Of a DNA stretch of 17,060 bases, positions 1 through 6,792 are shown in pieces; position 1 is the stretch's first letter; every line of letters begins with the position of its first letter. The position numbers and the translations under genes were made by a program. Origin of the DNA: JBKQHQ01 sp052148715 (lineage in GTDB: Bacteria > Pseudomonadota > Alphaproteobacteria > Rhizobiales > Xanthobacteraceae); assembly GCA_052148715.1 (NCBI GenBank), contig JBKQHQ010000149.1:1-17060 (forward strand). The letters are read 5' to 3'. The notes under the pieces are model-generated. The model searched no databases and had not been told where the DNA came from. It was given only the letters and a program-made list of their open reading frames with translations.

Positions 1-106
1 GAGGGGGCTTCTTCGCAATAATATCTTTTTGTTTGGTCGCTTCAGTTCGATACCCCTCAAACTGCACGCTGAGCAAGCGAAGGTCATGCGAAGAGACCCC
101 CTCTCC

Positions 107-148
107 CGGCGCGCGTCGCGCGCCGACCTCCCCCTCAAGGGGGGAGGT
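107..148. repeat. Double palindromic intergenic repeat
   Basis: Two adjacent perfect hairpins are visible. The first (107-125) has an 8-bp G/C-only stem around a 3-nt loop. The second (126-148) has a 9-bp stem, ACCTCCCCC against GGGGGAGGT, around a 5-nt loop. Paired hairpins of this CT-rich/GA-rich kind are common dispersed repeats in alphaproteobacterial intergenic DNA. They lie about 85 nt beyond the stop of the receptor gene that ends at 232, so they could end its transcript, but there is no T-run to make a classical terminator. Confidence 0.6.
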
Positions 149-184
149 GAAGATCATGCGGCGGTCCGTGTGCGATTGCTCTGC

Positions 185-218
185 GATGGGTTTCGCAAAG
201 CGCTCACCAGATCCTACA
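185..218 (-). repeat. REP-like element, single arm
   Basis: Read on the minus strand, this begins TGTAGGAT and ends GCGAAACCCATC. It matches one arm of the large palindrome at 16899-16975, which also runs GTAGGAT, then GAGC, CTTT or TCTT, then GCGAAACCCATC. It begins 13-14 nt after the stop codon at 232-234, with its GTAGG end facing the gene. No second arm is visible, so it is either a solitary REP or half of a decayed palindrome. Confidence 0.55.
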
Positions 219-231
219 TTCCGCGACGAGA

Positions 232-1224
232 TCACTCGGCCATCTCGATATTCACCTCGCGGGTGATATTCTTCCAGTGATCGATCTCGCCGGCAAGCCA
301 GGTCTTGGCGTCGTCGAGGGACTGGTTGGGAACGAGGTTGAAATTCTGCTTGTTGAAGGCTTCGATCACCGAAGGCGTCTGCATGGCCTGCGCCGTGTTC
401 TTGAAGATGACCTCGAGCACCTCCTTCGGCGTTCCGGCCAACGCGAACATTCCTTGCCAGGCGGTCGTGCCGATACCCGGATAACCGAGCTCCTGCATGG
501 TCGGCAGGTCGGGATAGTCGGGTAGCCGCGCGTAATTGACCAGCGCGATCGGCGCCAATTGCCCGGCCTTGACCATGGCCGCGGTGCTGGCGACGTTCAC
601 GAACGCCGCTTGCGTGTCGCCGCTCACCATGTCGTTGATGACCCCGGCGGCGCCCGCCTTGTTGTGGATGGGGACCATATCGAGATCGCCGGCGCGCTTG
701 GCGAACAGCGCCATGTCGTAGTGCGGATAGCTGCCGACCCCGACCGTGCCGTAGCGGACCTTGCCGGGATTTTGTTTGGCGTAGTCGATGAAGTCGGCGA
801 CCGTCCGCGGCGGAAAGTTTTTGGTGGTCGCCATAAAGAATTCAGGAACATCGACGACGTTGGTCACCGGCACGACGGCCTGCTCGTAATTGACCGACAG
901 CTTCTTGGCAAAGAGGATCGGCGTGATCGCGTTGGTCGAGACGTTGCCGATCATCAGCGTGTAGCCGTCGGGCTTGGCGTGCGCCAACGCCTCGATGGCA
1001 ATGATGCCGAAGGCACCCGGCTTGTTCTCGACCACGAAGGATTGGCCGAGCGTCAAGCGCAGCTGCTCGGCGAGCACGCGCGCGACGATGTCGGTCGCGC
1101 CGCCCGGCGCGTAGGGCACGATGATCTTGACCGGCTTGCTCGGGTATTTGCTTTGCGCGCCGGCGTGGGGGATGACAAGCGCGAGGCACCCGAGCGTCAA
1201 CAGAGTGAACAGCAGACGCTTCAC
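232..1224 (-). CDS. Tripartite tricarboxylate transporter substrate-binding protein (TctC/Bug family)
   Basis: This is a 330-residue periplasmic solute receptor, the usual length for the Bug/TctC family. Residues 1-23 form a signal peptide with two Arg/Lys, a hydrophobic core and a cleavable AGA-Q junction. The mature N-terminus, YPSKPVKIIVPYAPGGATD, carries the family hallmark ligand-binding loop, and the later GYPG and WQGMFALAGTP segments are also typical. Such proteins bind carboxylates or aromatic acids for a TctAB-type permease. No tctA or tctB is present here, so it is an orphan receptor and its ligand cannot be read. The start is a GTG preceded by GGGAGAAG at good distance. It lies 73 nt downstream of the cupin gene on the same strand and is probably co-transcribed with it. 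Confidence 0.93.
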   Translation of the reverse strand: MKRLLFTLLTLGCLALVIPHAGAQSKYPSKPVKIIVPYAPGGATDIVARVLAEQLRLTLGQSFVVENKPGAFGIIAIEALAHAKPDGYTLMIGNVSTNAITPILFAKKLSVNYEQAVVPVTNVVDVPEFFMATTKNFPPRTVADFIDYAKQNPGKVRYGTVGVGSYPHYDMALFAKRAGDLDMVPIHNKAGAAGVINDMVSGDTQAAFVNVASTAAMVKAGQLAPIALVNYARLPDYPDLPTMQELGYPGIGTTAWQGMFALAGTPKEVLEVIFKNTAQAMQTPSVIEAFNKQNFNLVPNQSLDDAKTWLAGEIDHWKNITREVNIEMAE

Positions 1225-1297
1225 GAGCTTCTCCCGTTGCGCCGATGTCGCGGGTCAGCGGCTGCCCGGCGCCGGCGGCGATTTCATCGGGTATGGT

Positions 1298-1702
1298 TCA
1301 AGCCGCCTTGATTCCGTGCAGGCTGTGCGTCGAATCCTTCACCGTGAAGAATACGACGTCGGCCTCGGGCGTGGCCTTGCCGGAATGCATGGTGTCGGCG
1401 GGGACGTAGACGATCGAGCCGGGCTTGGCGACGATCTGCTGCTCGCCGACCTTCCCCTGGAACGTCCCCTCGAGGATATAGATCCATTGCTCGTTCGGAT
1501 GCGAATGCGCCTCGGCGCCGGTGCCGGCCGGCATGCGCATCAAGGCGACGATCATGCGGTCGCCCTCGACGCAGGAGCCGTTGGCGGTCGAATAATCAGG
1601 ACCGCCGAGGATATGGTTCACGCTCGCGAGCTCGAACAGATACTGCCCGGGGCCGGCGCGGGTGGCACCGGGAGTACGGGCAATGACGGGTTGGCTGGGC
1701 AT
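1298..1702 (-). CDS. Single-domain cupin protein
   Basis: A 134-residue small beta-barrel cupin. Motif 1 is seen as HSHPNEQWIYILEG, with metal-ligand candidates His66, His68 and Glu71. Motif 2 is GSIVYVPADTMHSG, with His106, so all four usual metal ligands are present. Such monocupins act as metal-dependent dioxygenases, isomerases or decarboxylases, or as binding proteins, and the sequence does not say which. The start is ATG with GGAGA just upstream. It precedes the TctC receptor on the same strand, a pairing often found in small-acid uptake and breakdown loci. Transcription probably begins in the gap shared with the divergent CAP-domain gene. The family call is firm; the reaction is unknown. 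Confidence 0.88.
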   Translation of the reverse strand: MPSQPVIARTPGATRAGPGQYLFELASVNHILGGPDYSTANGSCVEGDRMIVALMRMPAGTGAEAHSHPNEQWIYILEGTFQGKVGEQQIVAKPGSIVYVPADTMHSGKATPEADVVFFTVKDSTHSLHGIKAA

Positions 1703-1871
1703 GGCGTCTCCGCGAGCATGGTTGCGTAGACGATGTTAGTGGAGGCCTTTTGTCGGCGCCAGGGCGATAGAGGAAGGGCAAGCGGGAGAATAATATGGCT
1801 TGTGCGGCGCTTGCCGATTGGGCCATTGTCCGCCGCCGCAGGGGCGGATTCTGAAAGGGGGGAGTCTTCTG

Positions 1872-2408
1872 GTGACGTTGCGCCGTACCGTGTGCCACAT
1901 TTCTGCCTTTTTGGCCGCCGCGGTCGCGCTTGGCGGCTGCATGTTTGCGGACAGCGAGCCGCCGCCGAGCGAGCCCAGCTTTTACCGCAGCTTGGCCACG
2001 GCGGATGCGCAGCTCGATGCCGCCGCCGCCCAGTCGATGATTTCCGGCTACCGGCAGAACAACGGCCTCGACGTGGTGACGCTCGACCCGCAGCTCATGC
2101 GGTTGGCCGAGGAGCAGTCGCGTGCCATGGCGGCCCGCGACAAGCTCGACCACAGTGTGACGCGGCCGTTTCCGGACCGACTGCACGCGGGCGGCTACAA
2201 GGCGAAGGTCGCGGTCGAGAACATATCGGCCGGGTATCACACCATGGCTGAGGCGTTCTCGGGCTGGCGCGATTCCCCGCCCCATCGCGCCAATATGCTC
2301 AACAAAGGCGTGACCCGGATGGGCATCGCCGCCACCTACGCGCCCGGCAGCAAATACAAGGTTTTCTGGGCGCTGATCCTCGCCACGCCCGACGACAGGC
2401 GCGGGTGA
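1872..2408 (+). CDS. CAP/SCP-like domain lipoprotein
   Basis: About 178 residues. The chosen start is a GTG with a strong purine-rich ribosome site (AGGGGGGAG) about 8 nt upstream; an upstream TTG at 1800 would add a poor leader. The N-terminus has LRR, a hydrophobic stretch and a lipobox ALGGC, with the lipidated Cys at about residue 23, so export and membrane anchoring are likely. After a Pro-rich linker comes a CAP (CRISP/antigen 5/PR-1) domain. It shows NNGLDVVTLDPQLMRLAEEQS, then DHS, EN and SPPHRANML, containing the His/Glu/Glu/His cavity residues of that fold. Bacterial CAP lipoproteins are widespread, but their biochemical role is mostly unsettled. It is divergent from the cupin gene and 89 nt upstream of an acyl-CoA synthetase. 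Confidence 0.85.
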   Translation: MTLRRTVCHISAFLAAAVALGGCMFADSEPPPSEPSFYRSLATADAQLDAAAAQSMISGYRQNNGLDVVTLDPQLMRLAEEQSRAMAARDKLDHSVTRPFPDRLHAGGYKAKVAVENISAGYHTMAEAFSGWRDSPPHRANMLNKGVTRMGIAATYAPGSKYKVFWALILATPDDRRG

Positions 2409-2497
2409 TGGGCGGCGTGCCGTTGGTTGCTTGGCTTCTTTAAGCTTAACCACAGCCGGCTTCCCGCGGGATCGAGCCGCGGATAAGATCGGCGCCG

Positions 2498-4126
2498 ATG
2501 CAGGCCGATCGAGCTCTTCCCGACGCCGATGATTACGACGATCTGTGCCGGCGCTTTCGCTGGCGGATTCCTGAGCGCTACAACATCGGCGTCGATGTCT
2601 GCGATCGCTGGGCGCAGGCGGATGCGCGGCGGCTCGCGATCTTGCACGCGCGCTCCGACGGCACCTGTGACGAGATAAGCTACGGCTGGCTACGGGACAC
2701 CTCAAACCGGCTCGCTAATGTCCTGCGTGCGCATGGGGTTGGGCGCGGCGATCGCGTCGCCATCCTGCTGCCGCAGGCGCCGGAGGTCGCGGCGGCGCAC
2801 ATTGCGACCTATAAGCTCGCCGCGATCGCGCTGCCGCTCGCGGTCCTGTTCGGCGTCGATGCGCTTGGCTATCGGCTAAAAAATTCCGGCGCCAAGGCGC
2901 TGGTGACGAACGCCCATGGCGCGGCGAAGCTTAAAAGCCTGCGCGGCGAGACGCCGGTCGAGTTGATCCTCTCGATCGACGGAGCGGCCGACGGCGCGCT
3001 CGACTTTCAGGCGGAGCTCGCTCGCGCCAGCCCCGGCTTCACGCCGGAGATCACGACGGCCGACGATCCGGCGATGATGGTCTACACGTCGGGCACGACC
3101 GGGCAGCCGAAAGGCGCGCTGCACGGCCATCGCGTGCTGCTCGGCCATTTGCCGGGCATCGAGACCCATCACGAGTTTTTGCCGCAGCCGGGCGATCGGC
3201 TCTGGACGCCGGCCGATTGGGCCTGGGCCGGCGGGCTGCTCAATGTTTTGCTGCCAGGCCTGCATTACGGCGTGCCGGTCGTGGCGCGCAGCTTTGAGAA
3301 ATTCGATCCCGAGGCAGCTTTCGCCCTGGTGGCGCGGACCGGCGTGCGCAACGCCTTCATCCCGCCGACCGCGCTAAGGATGCTCCGCTCGGCGCCGCAT
3401 GCGCGCAGACAGAGCGACGTTCGCCTGCGCACCGTCGGCTCGGGCGGCGAAGCGCTCGGCGCCGAGACTCTTGAATGGGGCAGGGCGGCGCTCGGTCTCG
3501 TCATTAATGAGTTCTATGGCCAGACCGAATGCAATCTGGTCCTGTCCTCCTGCGCCAAGCTCGGCGTGTCGCGACCGGGCGCGATCGGCAAGCCGGTCGC
3601 CGGGCACGCGGTCGCGGTGATCCGCGCCGACGGTGCGCCAGCGGCGCCCGGCGAGCTTGGTCAGATCGCGATCAAGCGGCCCGATCCGGTGATGTTCCTG
3701 GAATATTGGGGGGCGGGCGACGCGACGCGCGAAAAATTCGTCGGCGACTGGATGACGACCGGCGATCAGGGAATGGTCGATGACGACGGCTACGTGACAT
3801 TCGTCGGTCGCGACGACGATGTGATCACGTCGGCCGGCTATCGCATCGGGCCCGTCGAGATCGAGGACTGCCTGATCCGCCACCCGGCGGTCGCGCTCGC
3901 GGCGGTGGTCGGCAAGCCCGATCCGGTGCGCACCGAGATCGTGAAGGCATTCGTCGTCCTCAAACCCGGGCAAACGCCTTCCGAGGCGCTCGCGGCCGAG
4001 ATCCAGGCATTCGTCCGCACGCGCCTCTCGGCGCACGCCTATCCGCGCGAGGTCGAGTTCATCGCCTCGCTGCCGATGACCACGACCGGCAAGGTGATCC
4101 GGCGCGAGCTGCGGCGAAAGGGGTGA
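2498..4126 (+). CDS. AMP-forming acyl-CoA synthetase (acetyl/medium-chain type)
   Basis: A 542-residue ANL-superfamily enzyme that would adenylate a carboxylic acid with ATP and pass it to CoA. Core motifs are in order: P-loop YTSGTTGQPKG (196-206), NEFYGQTE near 337-344, the adenosine-binding TGD at 421-423, the hinge/A8 segment GRDDDVITSAGYRIGP (437-452) and the C-terminal catalytic Lys in TTTGKVIRREL (Lys532). The GYRIGPVEIED form is characteristic of the acetyl- and medium-chain (ACSM-like) group rather than the long-chain FadD group. The full length and intact motifs suggest an active enzyme. The ATG start has only a weak ribosome site. It follows the CAP lipoprotein gene on the same strand and converges on the toxin-antitoxin island. 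The substrate cannot be fixed from sequence. Confidence 0.92.
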   Translation: MQADRALPDADDYDDLCRRFRWRIPERYNIGVDVCDRWAQADARRLAILHARSDGTCDEISYGWLRDTSNRLANVLRAHGVGRGDRVAILLPQAPEVAAAHIATYKLAAIALPLAVLFGVDALGYRLKNSGAKALVTNAHGAAKLKSLRGETPVELILSIDGAADGALDFQAELARASPGFTPEITTADDPAMMVYTSGTTGQPKGALHGHRVLLGHLPGIETHHEFLPQPGDRLWTPADWAWAGGLLNVLLPGLHYGVPVVARSFEKFDPEAAFALVARTGVRNAFIPPTALRMLRSAPHARRQSDVRLRTVGSGGEALGAETLEWGRAALGLVINEFYGQTECNLVLSSCAKLGVSRPGAIGKPVAGHAVAVIRADGAPAAPGELGQIAIKRPDPVMFLEYWGAGDATREKFVGDWMTTGDQGMVDDDGYVTFVGRDDDVITSAGYRIGPVEIEDCLIRHPAVALAAVVGKPDPVRTEIVKAFVVLKPGQTPSEALAAEIQAFVRTRLSAHAYPREVEFIASLPMTTTGKVIRRELRRKG

Positions 4127-4156
4127 TTGAGCGTTCAAGCACTCGCAAGCAGTTTC

Positions 4157-4735
4157 TCAAAACCCGAATGGTTTCTTACTCCACGCATTCCAATTAATTA
4201 GGCCGTGGTCTTTCACCACTTCACATCCGTCCGGGAAAACACGGTCACAGAATAGGATCACGTTCGCGCAATTCCATCGCGCGTTTGGAACGATCAACCC
4301 ATCGAATCCAGTGAAGATGGCTGCTTCGGCAATTTCTTGCGTACGCGGGCACTCTTGTCCCCGATCGGCGTACGACAACAAGCCGTAGCGTGATGTGTCG
4401 ACGCCCAGCCGTGCGACGGCGTCAAGATCGACAAGCTGAAGGGCATTGTCCATCGCAACGCGCAATTCGAATAAGCGATAGTTGACGCGAGACGGAATGA
4501 CCGGTTGCCCGCGACTGAGGTGGAAGTACATCTCAGCGGTTGCGCCGTCCCCAGTACGGGACGTGTAAAGCACATCGAATGTCCCGTCGTCCCATCGGCC
4601 TCCCACGGCGCAGCACGCCAGCACGTCGCGGCCGTCCCGCACCACACGCCAAATCGACCCGTCGAAAGAAACAGGCGAGATGCTTTCTAAGGCGTCAATT
4701 AGCGCGCTGTCTCGGATGCGGTGCGGACCCGCCAT
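4157..4735 (-). CDS. RES-domain toxin of a RES-Xre toxin-antitoxin pair
   Basis: A 192-residue protein with the RES fold. Known RES toxins resemble ADP-ribosyltransferases and several deplete NAD+. Visible motifs are WRVV near 29-32, GGRW (Arg47), DVLYTSR (Tyr57), ATAEMYFHL (Glu68) and LIVPNARWNCANVILF (148-162). Arg, Tyr and Glu match the conserved active-site residues. The fourth, a Ser expected in the VPSAR-like segment, is Asn151 here, so activity may be altered. The gene starts 21 nt after the antitoxin stop on the same strand, the usual antitoxin-then-toxin order. The island is visibly more A/T-rich than its neighbours, which suggests horizontal acquisition. The RES family call is solid; toxicity is not shown. 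Confidence 0.88.
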   Translation of the reverse strand: MAGPHRIRDSALIDALESISPVSFDGSIWRVVRDGRDVLACCAVGGRWDDGTFDVLYTSRTGDGATAEMYFHLSRGQPVIPSRVNYRLFELRVAMDNALQLVDLDAVARLGVDTSRYGLLSYADRGQECPRTQEIAEAAIFTGFDGLIVPNARWNCANVILFCDRVFPDGCEVVKDHGLINWNAWSKKPFGF

Positions 4736-4756
4736 GGTCTACCGATAAACCTCTGA

Positions 4757-5104
4757 CTACAGATACGCCTCCGCATCGAGACGATCGAGGATATTCAACA
4801 CACGCACGGAATCGCCCCGATTGATCAAGTCGATAGCACGCTCGCCCTCAAGCTGCGGATGACGCGCATATAGCCATATGCGGATTTCATCAGCCGAATA
4901 ATATTCCTGGAGTCGCCCAACCACATAATGCAAGTCCGACAAAATCAGCTGCATACGCGGGCGCGGCTTTAGCGCGCCATTTGCCCAGCGCGATACCGTG
5001 GCCTTGGAGACCTGTGCAATATTGGCTATGTCGGTGCCTTTCAGCCCACCGATTTTCTCAAGCTCGGCAATGTATCTTGCGACCGTCCCTTGCATGACCG
5101 TCAT
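4757..5104 (-). CDS. Xre/MbcA/ParS-type antitoxin
   Basis: A 115-residue two-domain antitoxin. Residues about 20-50 hold a helix-turn-helix, seen in LKGTDIANIAQVSKATVSRW. The C-terminal half is a DUF2384-like toxin-binding domain, with the typical IRIWLYARHPQLEGERAIDL and a final short helix ending LDRLDAEAYL. In characterised RES-Xre systems the antitoxin C-terminus blocks the toxin active site and the pair represses its own promoter. The ATG at 5104 overlaps the TGA of an upstream reading frame (ATGA), so translational coupling is likely. A second in-frame ATG three codons later is also possible. Confidence 0.88.
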   Translation of the reverse strand: MTVMQGTVARYIAELEKIGGLKGTDIANIAQVSKATVSRWANGALKPRPRMQLILSDLHYVVGRLQEYYSADEIRIWLYARHPQLEGERAIDLINRGDSVRVLNILDRLDAEAYL

Positions 5105-5365
5105 GCTCTACCTGAATTCCCGACGCTCGCTGGGGTCCCGTCGTTCAACAATTGGCAGCGCACGCTCCATATCATTTTCTCTTGTTCGTGAAGATGTTCC
5201 AGTGTTGCGCGGAGCTTCTCCATGCGGTGGCTATAGTCGAGCAATCGTTTGCTCAGATTATCGTCGCCGGTCTTTAGTTCCTTTATCTGGCAAGCGAGGC
5301 GGTCTGTGTCGCCGAGGCGAATGAAAATGACCCACGGGCTCGGCCGGCGCCTTGATGCCGGGCAT
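5101..5365 (-). pseudogene. Small coiled-coil gene coupled to the antitoxin, apparently frameshifted
   Basis: Reading back from the antitoxin start, a frame ending in TGA at 5103-5101 stays open from about 5390. It encodes an amphipathic, charged stretch of roughly 80 residues, including RLACQIKELKTGDDNLSKRL and HRMEKLRATLEHLHEQEKM. This looks like a genuine coiled coil rather than random translation. It has no good start codon of its own. In the frame one base off, MPGIKAPAEPVGHF (ATG at 5365) leads into it, and the two join smoothly as EPVGHFIRLGDTDRL if one base is removed from the four-T run at 5327-5324. Either the gene is broken by a one-base insertion, the run is a sequencing error, or ribosomes shift frame there. 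The upstream frame stays open to an ATG at 5506, so the N-terminus is uncertain. No family is recognised. Confidence 0.45.
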
Positions 5366-5418
5366 TGGCAGTACTTGAGCTACCACGGCCTGTCCCCAAA
5401 GGTGCGTTAGCGTTTCAT

Positions 5419-5448
5419 AATATGCCCTACATGGAACCAATACGTCAA
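5419..5448 (-). promoter_or_regulatory. Candidate sigma-70-type promoter of the toxin-antitoxin operon
   Basis: On the minus strand, TTGACG (5448-5443) and CATATT (5424-5419) are separated by 18 nt in an A/T-rich stretch about 320 nt upstream of the antitoxin. If used, transcription would begin near 5412 and the first in-frame ATG would be at 5365. This supports the shorter form of the frameshifted gene. The hexamers match consensus only partly, so this is a weak call. Confidence 0.3.
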
Positions 5449-5615
5449 TGCCAATGCAACTATAAGTTAATATATAAATTATGAACTCCGTCAGCGTGTG
5501 CCTCACCGAAAGAGTGGGAACTGATCACGTGGCGCCCGCTCTTGGAGCCGCCGCCTAAGGTCATATGCGATGGCCCTCCTTTTAGAGGGAGGAACAAGCT
5601 AAATGGCTCCGCCCG

Positions 5616-6785
5616 TCAGCCACCCCGCAGCCGGTTGCGCAGCCCTTTGGCGGCACGGATAGCGCGGCGGCGCATCCCCTCGAGCCGGCGGACGAAGGCG
5701 AAGGTGAGCCGCGAGCCGCCGACAGCGATGAGGCGGTCGGAAAGCGCCAGGCGCTCGCGCCAGAGGTGATCGATCATCGGATGGTCGGGCGTGGCGCAGG
5801 AATCCGCGCAGGCCACGGCGGGATCGGCGACGAGGGCGTCGGTGACATCGGCGGCGAGCAGCACGCCGGGTGAGAAGCGTGCGAGCGTCTCGTCATAGGC
5901 GATCTTCCAGAACCAGGCGCGGTCACCACTTCGCAGGATGATCGCGGCGGCAACGGCTCGGTCGCCGACCATGAGCCGGTGAACGGCCGCCTTGCCCTCG
6001 GCGGCGAGCCCCATCACCGCGCGCGTCAGGAAGGCGCGAATAGCTTCGTCACCGATGGCGGCAGTGCCGGCGCGGCCCTTCCATCCGCCGGCCTCAAGCG
6101 TGAGGAAATTGACCAGCGCATCGCCGATCGCCGCGGAGTCGGACGTTGTGGACAGCGGCGCCTGCGCGGTCTCTTCGAGCCGCCGCGACTGCCGGCGAAA
6201 TTCCTTGCGCTTTTTGCCGGGTAGCGCCCGCTCGAGATAGTTTTGATGCGGGCGATCGGTTGCCCCTTCCCCTGAGAGCGGGGCGAGCAGCGCTCGTTGA
6301 TGGTGATCGAAGGCCTTGCTGCAGAACTCGCCGCGCGCCAGCGCGGCCTCAAGCGCCGCCGCGAACGCCCCTTGATCCGGCACCAGCGGCAGGAGAACGG
6401 TCGGCGGGAGCGCGGGATCACGCGCCACGTGATTGAGCCAGGCGCCGATCACGGGTTGCGCGAGATCGCGGTCGACCAGTGGCGTTCCCAGCGGCGCGAA
6501 CGGATGCGTCCAGCCGACGAGGACGCGAAGCGGCAAGCCATAGCGCGCAGCGATACGCGCGGGGAACAAGCCAACCAGGGCGGGCGCATTGGAGCCTGCC
6601 CAGACGAGCCCGCACCGGACATCGGCCCCGAGCGCCGGCGCGGCGGCGAGCGCGAAGGCCGGCTCGTAGAACACGTTCGGCTCGAGCGCGCGCGCGACGA
6701 GGCGGCGCCAATCGTCGACGATGTCCGTGAGGCTCGCGAGCGGCCGCCATTCGATCCGCAGCAGCGTATCAGCGGGGGCGTGCAC
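5616..6785 (-). CDS. GNAT-fold acyltransferase of the CelD/BcsL type
   Basis: About 389 residues from a GTG at 6785, which has GGGGAG upstream and lies 7 nt after the flippase stop; a TTG at 6815 could add 10 residues. The N-terminal half begins IEWRPL and contains DDWRRLVARALEPNVFYEP, the typical opening of this family. The C-terminal Acetyltransf_6 domain (about 190-330) shows LERALPGKKRKEFRRQSRRL, then EAGGWKGRAGTA and KIAYDETLARFSPGVLL, all family hallmarks. Members are linked to cellulose and exopolysaccharide acylation and more broadly to peptidoglycan-bridge-like aminoacyl or acyl transfer. The tight arrangement behind a polysaccharide flippase suggests it modifies the exported glycan or its lipid-linked precursor. 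The acceptor is not readable from the sequence. Confidence 0.85.
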   Translation of the reverse strand: MHAPADTLLRIEWRPLASLTDIVDDWRRLVARALEPNVFYEPAFALAAAPALGADVRCGLVWAGSNAPALVGLFPARIAARYGLPLRVLVGWTHPFAPLGTPLVDRDLAQPVIGAWLNHVARDPALPPTVLLPLVPDQGAFAAALEAALARGEFCSKAFDHHQRALLAPLSGEGATDRPHQNYLERALPGKKRKEFRRQSRRLEETAQAPLSTTSDSAAIGDALVNFLTLEAGGWKGRAGTAAIGDEAIRAFLTRAVMGLAAEGKAAVHRLMVGDRAVAAAIILRSGDRAWFWKIAYDETLARFSPGVLLAADVTDALVADPAVACADSCATPDHPMIDHLWRERLALSDRLIAVGGSRLTFAFVRRLEGMRRRAIRAAKGLRNRLRGG

Positions 6786-6792
6786 GGCGGTA

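Noticed and set aside
2440..2490. An inverted repeat CGGCT/AGCCG between the CAP and synthetase genes
   Set aside because: It is short and imperfect in very GC-rich DNA, with no T-run; it could be chance.
1596..2705. A 369-codon minus-strand open frame across the CAP gene and its flanks
   Set aside because: It spans intergenic DNA and is antisense to the CAP lipoprotein; it is low-complexity and Arg-rich without motifs.
4998..5324. A plus-strand 108-codon frame over the antitoxin and its upstream region
   Set aside because: It is antisense to the clear helix-turn-helix antitoxin and to the coiled-coil frame; no motif was seen.
5571..5597. A hairpin (CCCTC-CTTTTA-GAGGG) as a terminator for the acyltransferase operon or the island
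   Set aside because: The stem is only 5 bp with no following T-run on either strand, too weak to list as a terminator.
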